The notes under the pieces were generated by a model. The model worked only from the letters and a program-made list of their open reading frames with translations. It searched no databases and had not been told where the DNA came from. DNA of 64,000 nt from Bradyrhizobium sp. AZCC 1693 (GTDB lineage: Bacteria; Pseudomonadota; Alphaproteobacteria; Rhizobiales; Xanthobacteraceae), in assembly GCF_036924745.1 (NCBI RefSeq), contig NZ_JAZHSD010000001.1:4960001-5024000 (forward strand), written 5' to 3'. The translations under genes and the position numbers were made by a program. Positions 50,394 through 59,774 of this stretch are shown one piece after another (position 1 is the stretch's first letter; every line of letters starts with the position of its first letter).

Positions 50394-51338
50394 ACGGCGA
50401 GCAACAAAGAAATAATTGTTCGTCAATGATTCGGAACCGCCGCCGATCCGGTGCCGTGCGGGGAGCCGACCGATGACACAGCGCGAATGCCAGGAGAGCT
50501 TGAATAGATCGAGCCTCAGGCGGAGCGCTGATTTGTCGCCGCCATCAGAGACTGCAGAGCTGTGAGGCCACCTCGGTCGGCCGCGTCTCTCCCACGGCCT
50601 TTGCCACCGCACTCCCTACATCGCGCCGGATAGATTTTTCGACGAAAGGACTGACACCGGTTCGCCGCGATTTTCCCACGAGAGGGGTAATTTCCACGGT
50701 CAGATTTCCCACGGAACTTCGAAACTGATCAATGTCGCTGAAGCGAAATATTTTTGGCGCGAGGGTTGGCAGAGCGTCGCTGTTCATCAGCTCATAGATG
50801 TTCGCCGTTCGGCATGATGGGCATCATCTCATAGGAAGTGACGTAGATCAAACTTCGGACACCCGTAGTATTACTGGCACTCAACAGTCCTGCTCGGCCG
50901 TCTGCCAATTTTCGATAACGATTGCACTGGCTGCGGGTACTTCGTCACCAATTGCCGCCGAAAATTGCACCCCGCGTTAAGGACCATGGCCTGAGAATTA
51001 CATCACCTGCACGATTAGCGGATATGCGCGGCCCCGGTTGTCATAGCCCTGTGCAAAGCCAGTCAGGGCTGCGCTGTCGACGTGATGCGCTGGCGTTTGG
51101 TCTGTTGAGTATTTGTGTCGTTCATTTTCTCTTTGCATCGCTTCCGACGAAACGAGGGCGCAAATGTCTACCGTCTCAAAATTCGATGGACCTCGCCTAC
51201 GAGGGCCGTCTGGCATTTTGACGAACCTCGCTTCGCTGCTGTCGAGGGTCGAATATCTGCAAATTGAAACAGCGGAGACACAGGAGTTTTTTCTGATTCT
51301 ATCCTCCACCGGTTCTGCATTTCAACGGAGACGAAATC
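50394..51338. other. poorly coding stretch of about 0.9 kb with gene debris
   Basis: No complete gene is supportable. Short frames on both strands (for example 50798-50980 plus, 50998-51309 minus, 51113-51361 plus) have no ribosome sites or family features. The one recognisable-looking fragment is an AraC-like N-terminal piece at 50545-50787. Base composition is visibly less GC-rich than in neighbouring genes. Confidence 0.45.
50545..50787 (-). pseudogene. possible truncated AraC-family regulator N-terminus
   Basis: An 80-codon frame reads FRFSDIDQFRSSVGNLTVEI followed by TPLVGK. To my recollection this resembles the first 40 or so residues of certain Bradyrhizobium AraC-type regulators that begin with a similar phrase. 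The following residues drift into low similarity and no HTH follows, so the rest of the gene is missing. Confidence 0.25.
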
Positions 51339-52388
51339 ATGTTTGTGCATGTTCTGGCTGATGATGCCGCGAAGTTGTCCGCCCTTTGCGGCGTCCTTGG
51401 CCACAGATTCGGCGTAGCACCGGAACGGCTCGATGCCGACGCAAAGCTCACGCAGGTGCCGGACGCGGTGGTTGTCCGGGTTAATCTGAGTGTCGTCAAC
51501 AACATCGCGGCTCTCAAGAAGAGGAGTGCCCGCATGGCCAAGGCCCGCAAGCGGATATTCCTTGTCGAAGAACCATCTCACATCTGTATCTCGCAGGCCT
51601 ATGCCCTGGGAGCCACGCTTGTCCTGCCCGCTACGATAGACCAGTGCAAATTGCTCGCTGCCTTGGCCGATCCGCTAGACCCGGAAAGCGCCTCGCCAAC
51701 CGGCACTCTGCAGCAAGACGACGATGTTGAGATTGCGGTTACCGCCATTGGCTCGATGTTCACCGCGGTGTCGTTTGGCCAGTCGATCGATATGATTGGG
51801 ACCAATGAAGCTGGCAGGAAAATCGCCGATCGCATCGCAGAGCGCGGGCTCACTGAATGGCTCACGACCGTGCGGCACCATCACGAGGGGACCTACCAGC
51901 ACTGCCTCCTCGTTACCGGTGTGGCCGTCGACTTTGGACTTAGCTTAGGACTGAGGAGGACCGACCTTGAGCGGCTGTATTCTGCTGCAATGCTTCATGA
52001 TATAGGCAAAGCAACCATACCATTGGCGATCCTGAACAAGCCCGGACGGCTGGACGCCGAGGAACGCGCACTTATCGAGATGCATCCGGTGTCAGGATAC
52101 GAGTTCCTGAAACATCAAAAAGGTGTTTCCGCCGAAATCCTGGATGCAGTCCGGCATCATCACGAATATCTCGATGGCAGCGGATATCCCGACGCGCTCT
52201 GTGCCGAGAGCATCACCGACATCGTTCGCATGCTGACCATCTCCGATATCTTCGCCGCGCTGATTGAGCATCGGCACTATAAGCCCACCATGCCTCGGGA
52301 GGAGGCTTACAACGTTCTCGCCAACATGCCGGGAAAACTCGAAAGGGCTCTGGTGGCGTCATTCAAGGAGGTGGCCCTGACCAGGTAG
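51339..52388 (+). CDS. HD-GYP domain protein with degenerate receiver-like N-terminus
   Basis: 349 residues. The C-terminal two thirds (about 180-345) is an intact HD-GYP phosphodiesterase: YQHCLLVTGVAVDFG, AAMLHDIGKATIP (HD), EMHPVSGYEFL, VRHHHEYLDGSGYP (GYP) and LTISDIFAAL. The N-terminal 115 residues have receiver-like order (AVVVRVNLSVVNN, then ALGATLVLPATIDQCKLLAAL). The phospho-acceptor aspartate position is Arg and the conserved lysine before Pro is missing, so it cannot be phosphorylated normally. Predicted role: c-di-GMP hydrolysis, with input other than a cognate kinase. Confidence 0.85.
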   Translation: MFVHVLADDAAKLSALCGVLGHRFGVAPERLDADAKLTQVPDAVVVRVNLSVVNNIAALKKRSARMAKARKRIFLVEEPSHICISQAYALGATLVLPATIDQCKLLAALADPLDPESASPTGTLQQDDDVEIAVTAIGSMFTAVSFGQSIDMIGTNEAGRKIADRIAERGLTEWLTTVRHHHEGTYQHCLLVTGVAVDFGLSLGLRRTDLERLYSAAMLHDIGKATIPLAILNKPGRLDAEERALIEMHPVSGYEFLKHQKGVSAEILDAVRHHHEYLDGSGYPDALCAESITDIVRMLTISDIFAALIEHRHYKPTMPREEAYNVLANMPGKLERALVASFKEVALTR

Positions 52389-52620
52389 CCCGCTTGGCAG
52401 GACAGGCTGGATCAAAGATGGCTTCCGGATGTCGGGGCGAACGGCACTGCCGCCATCGGCGGCAAGGCCGGCCAATCCCATTTACTCAATGTCCGTCCTG
52501 GTGCCGGTTCCATCTAGCGGGATTCCGGCGTCAAATTAGCTAAATACTGCAGTAAAAACAATGTGTTAATAGTTGATTTATGATTTGCGCGAGCGCATAA
52601 TCCGGCCGTGGAGCAAGCCC

Positions 52621-52779
52621 ATGACCGAGAACATCAAGCTACCGCGCAAGCTGTCCGAAGAGCAGAAGCCGCCGCCTCCGCGACGGCCGAGCCATGCGGA
52701 CGTGATCGAGAATCTCGACCGCTGGGCCAATAGCCCGGGGCTTCAGCCGCCGGAATCATCCGAAAAGAAGACGGCCTGA
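52621..52779 (+). CDS. small hypothetical protein
   Basis: 52 residues: MTENIKLPRKLSEEQKPPPP at the start, then RRPSHADVIENLDRWANSPG and a Ser/Lys-rich end. Composition is charged and proline-rich with one predicted helix (ADVIENLDRWAN). No family is recognised. A coding call is reasonable because codon composition matches neighbours and the start follows a purine-poor but plausible leader, yet it is too short to be certain. Confidence 0.5.
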   Translation: MTENIKLPRKLSEEQKPPPPRRPSHADVIENLDRWANSPGLQPPESSEKKTA

Positions 52780-52977
52780 ACGTCTCGATGCCGGCCGCAA
52801 ACGGCGGCATCACGGCAACGATCCGCGGCGCGCAAAGCAGTCGAAGGCTGGATAAGCGATAAAATCGCCACGAAGCCGCCATTTCCCGTCCTATAAGCCA
52901 TGCCCAGCCGCTCGCCTCCCGCGGCTCCGGGCGCTAGTGTTTCCGTCGAATCGACCTGAGACACGAGGCTTTCCGTC

Positions 52978-53592
52978 ATGACCATCCGCCTGCATCGCGG
53001 CGACCTGCCTGATCTGTCCCGCTACAAGGATTCGGTGGCGATCGATACCGAGACCATGGGGCTCAACCCGCATCGCGACCGGCTCTGCGTGGTGCAGATG
53101 TCGAACGGCGACGGCAGCGCCGATGTCATCCAGATTCCCAAGGGCCACACCGACGCGCCGAACCTGAAGGCGCTGCTGGCCAATCCTGCCATCACGAAGA
53201 TCTTTCACTTCGCACGGTTCGATCTGGCCGCGCTTTACAACACCTTTGGCGTGATGCCGCAGCCGGTCTATTGCACCAAGATCGCCTCGCGGTTGACCCG
53301 CACCTATACCGACCGGCATGGCCTGAAAGACCTCGTGCGCGAAGTGCTCAACATCGACCTGTCGAAGCAGCAGCAGTCGAGCGATTGGGGGTCGGCCAGC
53401 CTCAGCGAGGCGCAGCTCGCCTATGCCGCGTCCGACGTGCTGCATCTGCATGGCCTGCGCGAGCGGCTCGATGCGATGCTCGCGCGCGAAGGCCGCAACG
53501 AGCTGGCGCAGGCCTGTTTCGACTTCCTGCCGACCCGGGCCAAGCTCGATCTCGGTGGCTGGGAGGCCGAGGACATCTTCGCGCATTCGTGA
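52978..53592 (+). CDS. rnd: ribonuclease D-type 3'-5' exonuclease (short form)
   Basis: 204 residues, just the DEDDy exonuclease domain without the HRDC domains of E. coli RNase D (375 residues). DSVAIDTETMGLNPHRDRLC carries the first D and E, FHFARFDLAALYNTFG the second Asp, and LAYAASDVLHLHGLRERLDA the tyrosine and last Asp. It trims 3' ends of tRNA and other structured RNAs. It stands 131 bases before lptC on the same strand. Confidence 0.93.
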   Translation: MTIRLHRGDLPDLSRYKDSVAIDTETMGLNPHRDRLCVVQMSNGDGSADVIQIPKGHTDAPNLKALLANPAITKIFHFARFDLAALYNTFGVMPQPVYCTKIASRLTRTYTDRHGLKDLVREVLNIDLSKQQQSSDWGSASLSEAQLAYAASDVLHLHGLRERLDAMLAREGRNELAQACFDFLPTRAKLDLGGWEAEDIFAHS

Positions 53593-53723
53593 CCGGGACC
53601 ATTTGAAGCGCCGGGGCACCTGCCTCCGCCCCGTTTCGGTCACACTCATAGCGCGTGTCCAGGCTGCGTAATCCTGCGATTGCGGGTAGAATGACGCTGT
53701 CCTGGCGGCCCTTTGGAGCAACG

Positions 53724-54452
53724 GTGAACTCGGTACAGAACCCAGCCTATGCCACCGGAATGGAGGTCCGCTTTGCCGCGGCCGCCCGCCACAGCCGGAT
53801 GGTGCGGATGCTGCGGGTCGCGGTCCCGGCGGCGGTGCTGCTGGCCATGGCCGGTATCGTGGCGATCTCGATCTTCAACCCGTTCCGCGCGGGCCTGTCG
53901 AAGCTGCCCGTCGACATGAGCAATCTCGTGGTGTCGGGCACCAAGATCACGATGGAAACGCCGCACCTCGCCGGCTTCTCGACCGACCAGCGTCCCTACG
54001 AATTGTGGGCCAAGGCCGCGATCCAGGATCTGGCCGACCCCGATCACGTCGAGCTCAGGACGCTGCGGGCCAAGGTGATGATGGAGGACAAGAGCACGGT
54101 GACGATGGATGCCCGTACCGGATATTTCGACAGCAAGCAGCAACTGCTCGACCTGCGCAAGGACATCTTCCTGCAATCCTCCACCGGCTACGAGGCCAAG
54201 CTCTCGCAGGCCTATGTCGACATCAACAAGGGAACGGTGACGTCGGACGAGCATGTCGACGTCAAGCTGCTGAATGGCACGCTGACCGCCGACCGGCTCA
54301 GGATCATCAACAGCGGCGAGATCGTGCGCTTCGAAGGCAACGTCGTGATGAACCTGATCATGGAAAGCCCTGCGGCGCCCGAGCCCGAGCCTGAACCGCC
54401 GCCACCGCCGAGGACGCGGTCCGTCACCGGCAAGTCATCAAACACGAAATGA
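53724..54452 (+). CDS. lptC: LPS export protein LptC
   Basis: 242 residues from a GTG start (protein MNSVQNPAYATGMEVRFAAA), chosen because TTTGGAG lies 8 bases before it; an earlier start at 53655 lacks support. One transmembrane helix (VRMLRVAVPAAVLLAMAGIV) is followed by a periplasmic LptC domain with MDARTGYFDSKQQLLDLRKD and LNGTLTADRLRIINSGEIVR. The tail is Pro/Glu-rich. LptC receives LPS from LptB2FG and passes it to LptA. It overlaps lptA by 4 bases (ATGA). Confidence 0.93.
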   Translation: MNSVQNPAYATGMEVRFAAAARHSRMVRMLRVAVPAAVLLAMAGIVAISIFNPFRAGLSKLPVDMSNLVVSGTKITMETPHLAGFSTDQRPYELWAKAAIQDLADPDHVELRTLRAKVMMEDKSTVTMDARTGYFDSKQQLLDLRKDIFLQSSTGYEAKLSQAYVDINKGTVTSDEHVDVKLLNGTLTADRLRIINSGEIVRFEGNVVMNLIMESPAAPEPEPEPPPPPRTRSVTGKSSNTK

Positions 54453-55141
54453 TCTTCATGATGCAGTTCTTTTCGCGCAGTCATGCGGCAGCAGCGCTTG
54501 CGCTCGCGTTGATCGCTTCCGGTGACGCCTTGGCGCAGGGCGCCATGTCGGGCGTGCCGAATGCGATGCAGGGCTTTTCGCAAAACCGCGACCAGCCGAT
54601 TCAGATCGAGGCGGCGTCGCTCGAAATGCGCGACAAGAAAAAGGAGGCGACCTTCTCCGGAAACGTGAAGGTCGTGCAGGGCGACACCACCATGACCTCG
54701 AAGTCGCTGGTGGTGTTTTACGATTCCGGCCCGGCGGCGGCGACGCCTGCGCCCGCTGCGCCGAAGGGATCGAAATCCGGCTCGATGCAGTCCGCGACGC
54801 CCGGGCCCGGCGGCAGTTCGTCGATCCGCCGGCTGGAAGCCAAGGGCTCCGTCGTGGTCACGCAGAAGGACCAGGTGGTGACGGGCGAGACTGCGATCTT
54901 CGACACGCGGGCCAACCTCATCACCATGGTGGGCGGGGTCGTGCTGACCCAGTGCAAGAACGTGCTCCGCGGCGACCGCCTGAAGGTCGACATGACGACC
55001 GGCGTGTCGCGGGTCGAATCCGACAGCGGCAAGGTACAGGGCATGTTCATCCAGGGACAGGATTGCGGATCGGGATCCGGCGGGTCGAAGCCGGCTCCGG
55101 CTCCGGTACAGATACCGTCGCTGATCCCCGGCAAAAAATAA
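54449..55141 (+). CDS. lptA: LPS transport periplasmic protein LptA
   Basis: 230 residues. The signal peptide is HAAAALALALIASGDALAQG. The OstA-like beta-jellyroll includes QPIQIEAASLEMRDKKKEAT, FSGNVKVVQGDTTMTSKSLV and RRLEAKGSVVVTQKDQVVTG. A Ser/Gly/Pro-rich insert (PAAPKGSKSGSMQSATPGPG) divides the domain. It bridges the inner and outer membrane and carries LPS to LptD. It lies 194 bases before lptB and begins inside the lptC stop. Confidence 0.94.
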   Translation: MIFMMQFFSRSHAAAALALALIASGDALAQGAMSGVPNAMQGFSQNRDQPIQIEAASLEMRDKKKEATFSGNVKVVQGDTTMTSKSLVVFYDSGPAAATPAPAAPKGSKSGSMQSATPGPGGSSSIRRLEAKGSVVVTQKDQVVTGETAIFDTRANLITMVGGVVLTQCKNVLRGDRLKVDMTTGVSRVESDSGKVQGMFIQGQDCGSGSGGSKPAPAPVQIPSLIPGKK

Positions 55142-55335
55142 GACAGATCAAAGCCTTAAAGAATATTTATGGCTCGTACGGTTGAAGCTGATAGCGCGAG
55201 CCTGTATCTACTGGGCAGGGCGCACGGCGGGGTGTTTCGCTGGGCAGGGACATCCATTCATTCATGGTTCGCTAGCGAAGCGATTCGCCGGCGGACGCGT
55301 CGCGGAATCACCGTGAAAGGCGTAAGCGAAGCGGG

Positions 55336-56340
55336 ATGGTGGATTTACTCGGCATGTTCCGTCGACGCCCCGCGAAACGCGGTGCCCCCGGGTTTGCGCG
55401 TTCGCGCGACGACATCACCGCGCTCGGCGATTCCTTCGGCGACATGCTGAAGAGCCCGGTGCGCGATGGGCCGCCGATGGCGCGCTCCGCCGCCCTGCCC
55501 GGGCTGGACTTGCCGCAGCCGCAGCCCGACGCAGAACCGCCGCGCGAGCCGCGTCACCGTGCGCAGGCGCCACGTCCCAAGGCCAACGGCGGCGAAGCGC
55601 CGCGGCTGATCAAGCGGCCCGGCTTCCTCGCTGTGCACAGCGTGGAAAAGAGTTTCGGCACGCGCCAGGTCGTGCGCGGCGTCAGCATCTATGTCCGCCG
55701 CGGCGAGGCGGTCGGTCTGTTGGGTCCGAACGGCGCCGGCAAGACCACGGTGTTCTATATGATCACCGGGCTGATCAAGGCGGATCGCGGCGCCATCGAA
55801 CTCGACGGCCACGACGTCACCAAGCTGCCGATGTATCAGCGCGCGCGGCTCGGCATCGGCTATCTGCCGCAGGAAGCCTCGATCTTCCGCGGCCTCACCG
55901 TCGAGCAGAACATTCGCGCCGTGCTCGAGGTCGTCGAGCCCAACCGCAGGAAGCGCGAGGCCGAACTCAACTCGCTGCTTGATGAATTCAACATCACGCG
56001 GCTGCGCAAGTCGCCATCGATCGCGCTGTCCGGCGGCGAGCGCCGCCGCGTCGAAATCGCGCGCGCACTGGCGACGCGTCCGAACTACATGCTGCTCGAC
56101 GAACCCTTTGCCGGCATCGATCCGATCGCGGTCGGCGACATTCAGGACCTCGTCCGCCACCTCACCAACCGCGGCATCGGCGTCCTGATCACCGACCACA
56201 ATGTGCGCGAAACGCTGGGGCTGACCGACCGCGCCTATATCGTCTATGCCGGGCAGATCTTGACCGAGGGCAGTCCGGAAGAGATCGTCAACGATCCGGA
56301 TGTACGCCGCCTTTACCTTGGCGAGGAATTCCGGCTTTAG
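55336..56340 (+). CDS. lptB: LPS export ABC transporter ATPase LptB with N-terminal extension
   Basis: 334 residues; the ATPase core (about 95-334) is a standard Lpt[21 protein letters not shown] (Walker A), [40 protein letters not shown] (signature), [16 protein letters not shown] (Walker B) and [20 protein letters not shown]. About 90 residues rich in Pro, Arg and Ala ([20 protein letters not shown]...) precede it, absent from the 240-residue E. coli LptB. The real start could be later, but no internal ATG with a better ribosome site was seen. It drives LPS extraction from the inner membrane. Confidence 0.95.
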   Translation: MVDLLGMFRRRPAKRGAPGFARSRDDITALGDSFGDMLKSPVRDGPPMARSAALPGLDLPQPQPDAEPPREPRHRAQAPRPKANGGEAPRLIKRPGFLAVHSVEKSFGTRQVVRGVSIYVRRGEAVGLLGPNGAGKTTVFYMITGLIKADRGAIELDGHDVTKLPMYQRARLGIGYLPQEASIFRGLTVEQNIRAVLEVVEPNRRKREAELNSLLDEFNITRLRKSPSIALSGGERRRVEIARALATRPNYMLLDEPFAGIDPIAVGDIQDLVRHLTNRGIGVLITDHNVRETLGLTDRAYIVYAGQILTEGSPEEIVNDPDVRRLYLGEEFRL

Positions 56341-56547
56341 CGCACGCAGCGCCAAAGGGTGTTGCGGCTTGGCGATAAGGTATTGCGCTCACTCGGGAAT
56401 CTATGGCGCGCCCGGACCCAAAACCGGTTCCCATTTTTGCGGAGCGCGCTATAGCCCAATTTTTGCGTCCGTCAAGCCGTGTACAAGGGCTTGGGACTAA
56501 TATAAGCAAGAATCGGACCAACTTTTACCGGATCGGTTCTTGGCCTC

Positions 56548-58194
56548 ATGGCGCTAACGCAGAGATTAGAGTTCCGCCAGTCGCAGTCGCTGGTGATGAC
56601 GCCGCAATTGATGCAGGCGATCAAGCTGCTGCAATTGTCGAATCTCGACCTCTCGGCCTTCGTCGAGGAGGAGCTGGAACGCAATCCGCTGCTGGAGCGC
56701 GCCAATGACGGTCCCGAAGCTCCGGTGGCGGGGGAGCCGGCCACTGAGCGTGCCGAGTTCTCCGAATCCGGCGATGCCGGTAGCTATGGCGACGAGGGCG
56801 GCGATGCCTCCGATATGGCGTCAGGCCCCGCCTTCGAGCCCGGCCAGGAGGAATGGCTGAACCGCGACCTCGGCAGCCGCACCGAGATCGAGCAGACGCT
56901 GGATACCCCCCTCGACAACGTATTTTCCGAGGAACCCGCCGAAGCCGCCGCGCGCGTGGCGCAGGATGCGGCACCGACCGCCTACACCGAATGGGGCGGC
57001 GGCGCCTCCAACGACGACGACTACAATCTGGAAGCCTTCGTCGCCGCCGAGGTGACGCTCGGCAGCCACCTCGCCGAACAGCTCGCGGTGGCGTTCAGCG
57101 GACCGGCGCAGCGCATGATCGGGCAGTATCTGATCGATCTCGTCGACGATGCCGGCTACCTGCCGCCGGATCTGGGACAGGCCGCAGAGCGGCTGGGCGC
57201 CTCGCAAGGGGATGTCGACGCGGTGCTGAGCGTGCTGCAGAAATTCGATCCGCCCGGCGTCTGTGCACGGAATTTGAGCGAGTGCCTCGCAATCCAGCTC
57301 CGTGAGCTAAACCGCTACGACCCCGCGATGCAGGCGCTGGTGGAAAATCTCGATCTGCTGGCCAAGCGCGACATCGCCTCTCTGCGCAAATTGTGCGGCG
57401 TCGACGACGAAGATATCACCGACATGATCGGTGAAATCCGCCGTCTCGATCCCAAGCCCGGCCTGAGGTTCGGCTCGGCGCGCACGCAGACCATGGTGCC
57501 CGACGTCTATGTGCGGCCCGGCCCGGACGGCGGCTGGCATGTCGAACTCAACAGCGACACGTTGCCGCGCGTGCTGGTCAATCAGGTCTATTACACCGAG
57601 CTGTCGAAGACGATCCGCAAGGACGGCGACAAATCCTATTTCACCGACTGCCTGCAGAACGCGACCTGGCTGGTCCGCGCGCTGGATCAGCGCGCCCGCA
57701 CCATCCTGAAGGTCGCGACCGAAATCGTGCGCCAGCAGGACGGCTTCTTCACCCATGGTGTCGCGCATCTGCGGCCGCTGAATCTGAAGGCGGTGGCGGA
57801 TGCCATTCAGATGCACGAATCGACGGTGTCGCGGGTCACCGCCAACAAATATATGGCGACCAATCGCGGCAGCTTCGAGCTGAAATATTTCTTCACCGCC
57901 TCGATCGCGTCGGCCGACGGCGGCGAAGCCCACTCGGCGGAGGCGGTCCGTCACCACATCAAGCAATTAATCGACGCGGAAGCTCCAAATGCGATCCTCT
58001 CCGACGATACCATCGTGGAACGATTGCGCGAATCCGGCATTGATATTGCCCGCCGCACGGTCGCGAAATACCGCGAAGCGATGCGTATTCCTTCCTCGGT
58101 GCAGCGCCGCCGCGATAAACAGAGCATGCTCGGTAACGCACTTTCCGCTCCCGCCGCTTCCCCCGACCGGTCTCGCGATACGGCCCCGGCCTGA
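56548..58194 (+). CDS. rpoN: RNA polymerase sigma-54 factor
   Basis: 548 residues. Region I begins MALTQRLEFRQSQSLVMTPQ and is Gln/Leu-rich (LMQAIKLLQLSNLDLSAFVE). An acidic, low-complexity region II spans about residues 55-150. The core-binding and DNA-binding parts follow with HESTVSRVTANKYMATNRGS and the RpoN box ARRTVAKYREAMRIPSSVQR at the C-terminus. It directs transcription from -24/-12 promoters with enhancer-binding activators, including nitrogen-related genes. It is followed by hpf and ptsN in the conserved order. Confidence 0.98.
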   Translation: MALTQRLEFRQSQSLVMTPQLMQAIKLLQLSNLDLSAFVEEELERNPLLERANDGPEAPVAGEPATERAEFSESGDAGSYGDEGGDASDMASGPAFEPGQEEWLNRDLGSRTEIEQTLDTPLDNVFSEEPAEAAARVAQDAAPTAYTEWGGGASNDDDYNLEAFVAAEVTLGSHLAEQLAVAFSGPAQRMIGQYLIDLVDDAGYLPPDLGQAAERLGASQGDVDAVLSVLQKFDPPGVCARNLSECLAIQLRELNRYDPAMQALVENLDLLAKRDIASLRKLCGVDDEDITDMIGEIRRLDPKPGLRFGSARTQTMVPDVYVRPGPDGGWHVELNSDTLPRVLVNQVYYTELSKTIRKDGDKSYFTDCLQNATWLVRALDQRARTILKVATEIVRQQDGFFTHGVAHLRPLNLKAVADAIQMHESTVSRVTANKYMATNRGSFELKYFFTASIASADGGEAHSAEAVRHHIKQLIDAEAPNAILSDDTIVERLRESGIDIARRTVAKYREAMRIPSSVQRRRDKQSMLGNALSAPAASPDRSRDTAPA

Positions 58195-58337
58195 TTGCGT
58201 TCGTCCCAAATCGCGATAATCTCGGTTCCCCGCCAGTGCAGCGTCAGGAAAGCCGGGAAAGGGGCACCGGTTCATCGAAAGGACTCACCCTCCAACGTCA
58301 AAAACCAGAGTAGTCGAGGCATCAAGTGAGGCATCAA

Positions 58338-58940
58338 ATGACCCTTCGAATCTCCGGGAAAAGCATCAGTGTCGGCGACGCGCTTCGTTCGCGCGTCAGC
58401 GATCGCACCGATGAGGTCCTGAGAAAATATTTCGACGGCAACTATTCCGGTCACATCACGCTGAGCAAGGATGGCTTCGGCTTCCGCACCGACTGCGCAC
58501 TGCATTTGGATTCCGGGATTACGCTGGAGGCCGATTCCAACGCCACCGACGCCTATGCCAGCGCCGATCAGGCGCTCCTGATGATCGAGAAGCGCCTGCG
58601 CCGCTACAAGAGCCGGCTGAAGGACCGCTCGGCCCGCAAGGCCTATGCCGCCTCTGCGGCTCTGGCCGAGATCGAGGCGCCGGTGCTCGACGCGCCGAGC
58701 TATGTGATCGAGGCGCCGGCCGGAGGCGACGAGGAAGTCATCACCTACAGCCCCGTCATCATTGCCGAGGCGACCACGTCGCTGAAACGGCTTTCGGTCA
58801 GCGAGGCGGTCATGGAGCTGGATCTGACCGGAGCGGCCTGCATCGTGTTCCAGCATGGCTCAAGCGGCCGGGTGAACATCATTTACCGCCGTACGGACGG
58901 CAATGTCGGCTGGGTCGACCCCCCGGCGGTTACCCCCTGA
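58338..58940 (+). CDS. hpf: ribosome hibernation-promoting factor, long form
   Basis: 200 residues from MTLRISGKSISVGDALRSRV (GAGG upstream), four codons into the longest frame. The N-terminal HPF/RaiA domain (about 1-100) has DALRSRVSDRTDEVLRKYFD and ASADQALLMIEKRLRRYKSR. The C-terminal dimerisation domain (about 140-195) includes KRLSVSEAVMELDLTGAACI and NIIYRRTDGNVGWVDPP. Long HPF forms 100S ribosome dimers in stationary phase. Sigma-54 next door is the conserved neighbour. Confidence 0.95.
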   Translation: MTLRISGKSISVGDALRSRVSDRTDEVLRKYFDGNYSGHITLSKDGFGFRTDCALHLDSGITLEADSNATDAYASADQALLMIEKRLRRYKSRLKDRSARKAYAASAALAEIEAPVLDAPSYVIEAPAGGDEEVITYSPVIIAEATTSLKRLSVSEAVMELDLTGAACIVFQHGSSGRVNIIYRRTDGNVGWVDPPAVTP

Positions 58941-59187
58941 CATATCATATGGCTGACCGCATATGGCTAACCGCATTGACGCCTCCGGCTGCTCTCCCTA
59001 TGGTCCGCCGCCCTTAACGATGGCAGTGCAGGAACCCGCTCTCGGGAGTTGGCACCGGCCAAGCGTTGGAGTAGAAGCCCAGCAAATCGGGACCCGGGCT
59101 AAACCCGCCTCCCGTCTCATGTTCTTGACGCCCCGGTTCTACAACCTATCTCGCCACCTGACGGTTTAATTCACCTCGGAACGCCCC

Positions 59188-59649
59188 ATGACGATTACCG
59201 ATCTGGTCGCACCCGAGGCGATTCTCCCCGCTTTGAAGGTCATCAGCAAGAAACAGGCGCTGCAGGAACTGGCGGCGCGCGCCTCTGCCCTGACCGGGCA
59301 GAACGAACGGTCGGTGTTCGAGGTGCTGTTGCAGCGCGAGAAGCTGGGCACCACCGCCGTCGGCTACGGCGTCGCCATTCCGCACGGCAAGCTGCCGAAA
59401 CTCGAAAAGCTGTTCGGCCTGTTCGCCCGGCTCGAACGCCCGATCGATTTCGAGGCGATGGACGGCCAACCGGTCGACCTGATCTTCCTGCTGCTGGCGC
59501 CGGAAGGCGCCGGCGCCGATCATCTGAAGGCGCTGGCGCGGATCGCACGGCTGTTGCGCGACCAGGACGTCGCCAAGAAGCTGCGCGCCTCGCGCGATGC
59601 CCAGGCGATCTATTCGGTGCTCGCCCTGCCGCCGGCGAGCGCGGCATAG
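59188..59649 (+). CDS. ptsN: PTS IIA-like nitrogen regulatory protein PtsN
   Basis: 153 residues, full EIIA-Ntr. The active-site histidine is His66 in TTAVGYGVAIPHGKLPKLEK. LARLERPIDFEAMDGQPVDL and LIFLLLAPEGAGADHLKALA complete the domain. As the end of the nitrogen PTS (PtsP-NPr-PtsN) it regulates potassium transport, sigma-54-linked genes and stress responses by phosphorylation state. It ends the lptC-lptA-lptB-rpoN-hpf-ptsN cluster, about 250 bases after hpf. Confidence 0.97.
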   Translation: MTITDLVAPEAILPALKVISKKQALQELAARASALTGQNERSVFEVLLQREKLGTTAVGYGVAIPHGKLPKLEKLFGLFARLERPIDFEAMDGQPVDLIFLLLAPEGAGADHLKALARIARLLRDQDVAKKLRASRDAQAIYSVLALPPASAA

Positions 59650-59774
59650 TCTCTCGCGAGGTCCGTGGGTTCAACTCGCCTATTGCGATAGCGCGGCGGG
59701 TAAACGCAATTTTAAGCTAAATAGCGGTTATTTCGGTTGTGCGGATTTTTCCCGCGCCCCCGGAGAACATTGCC

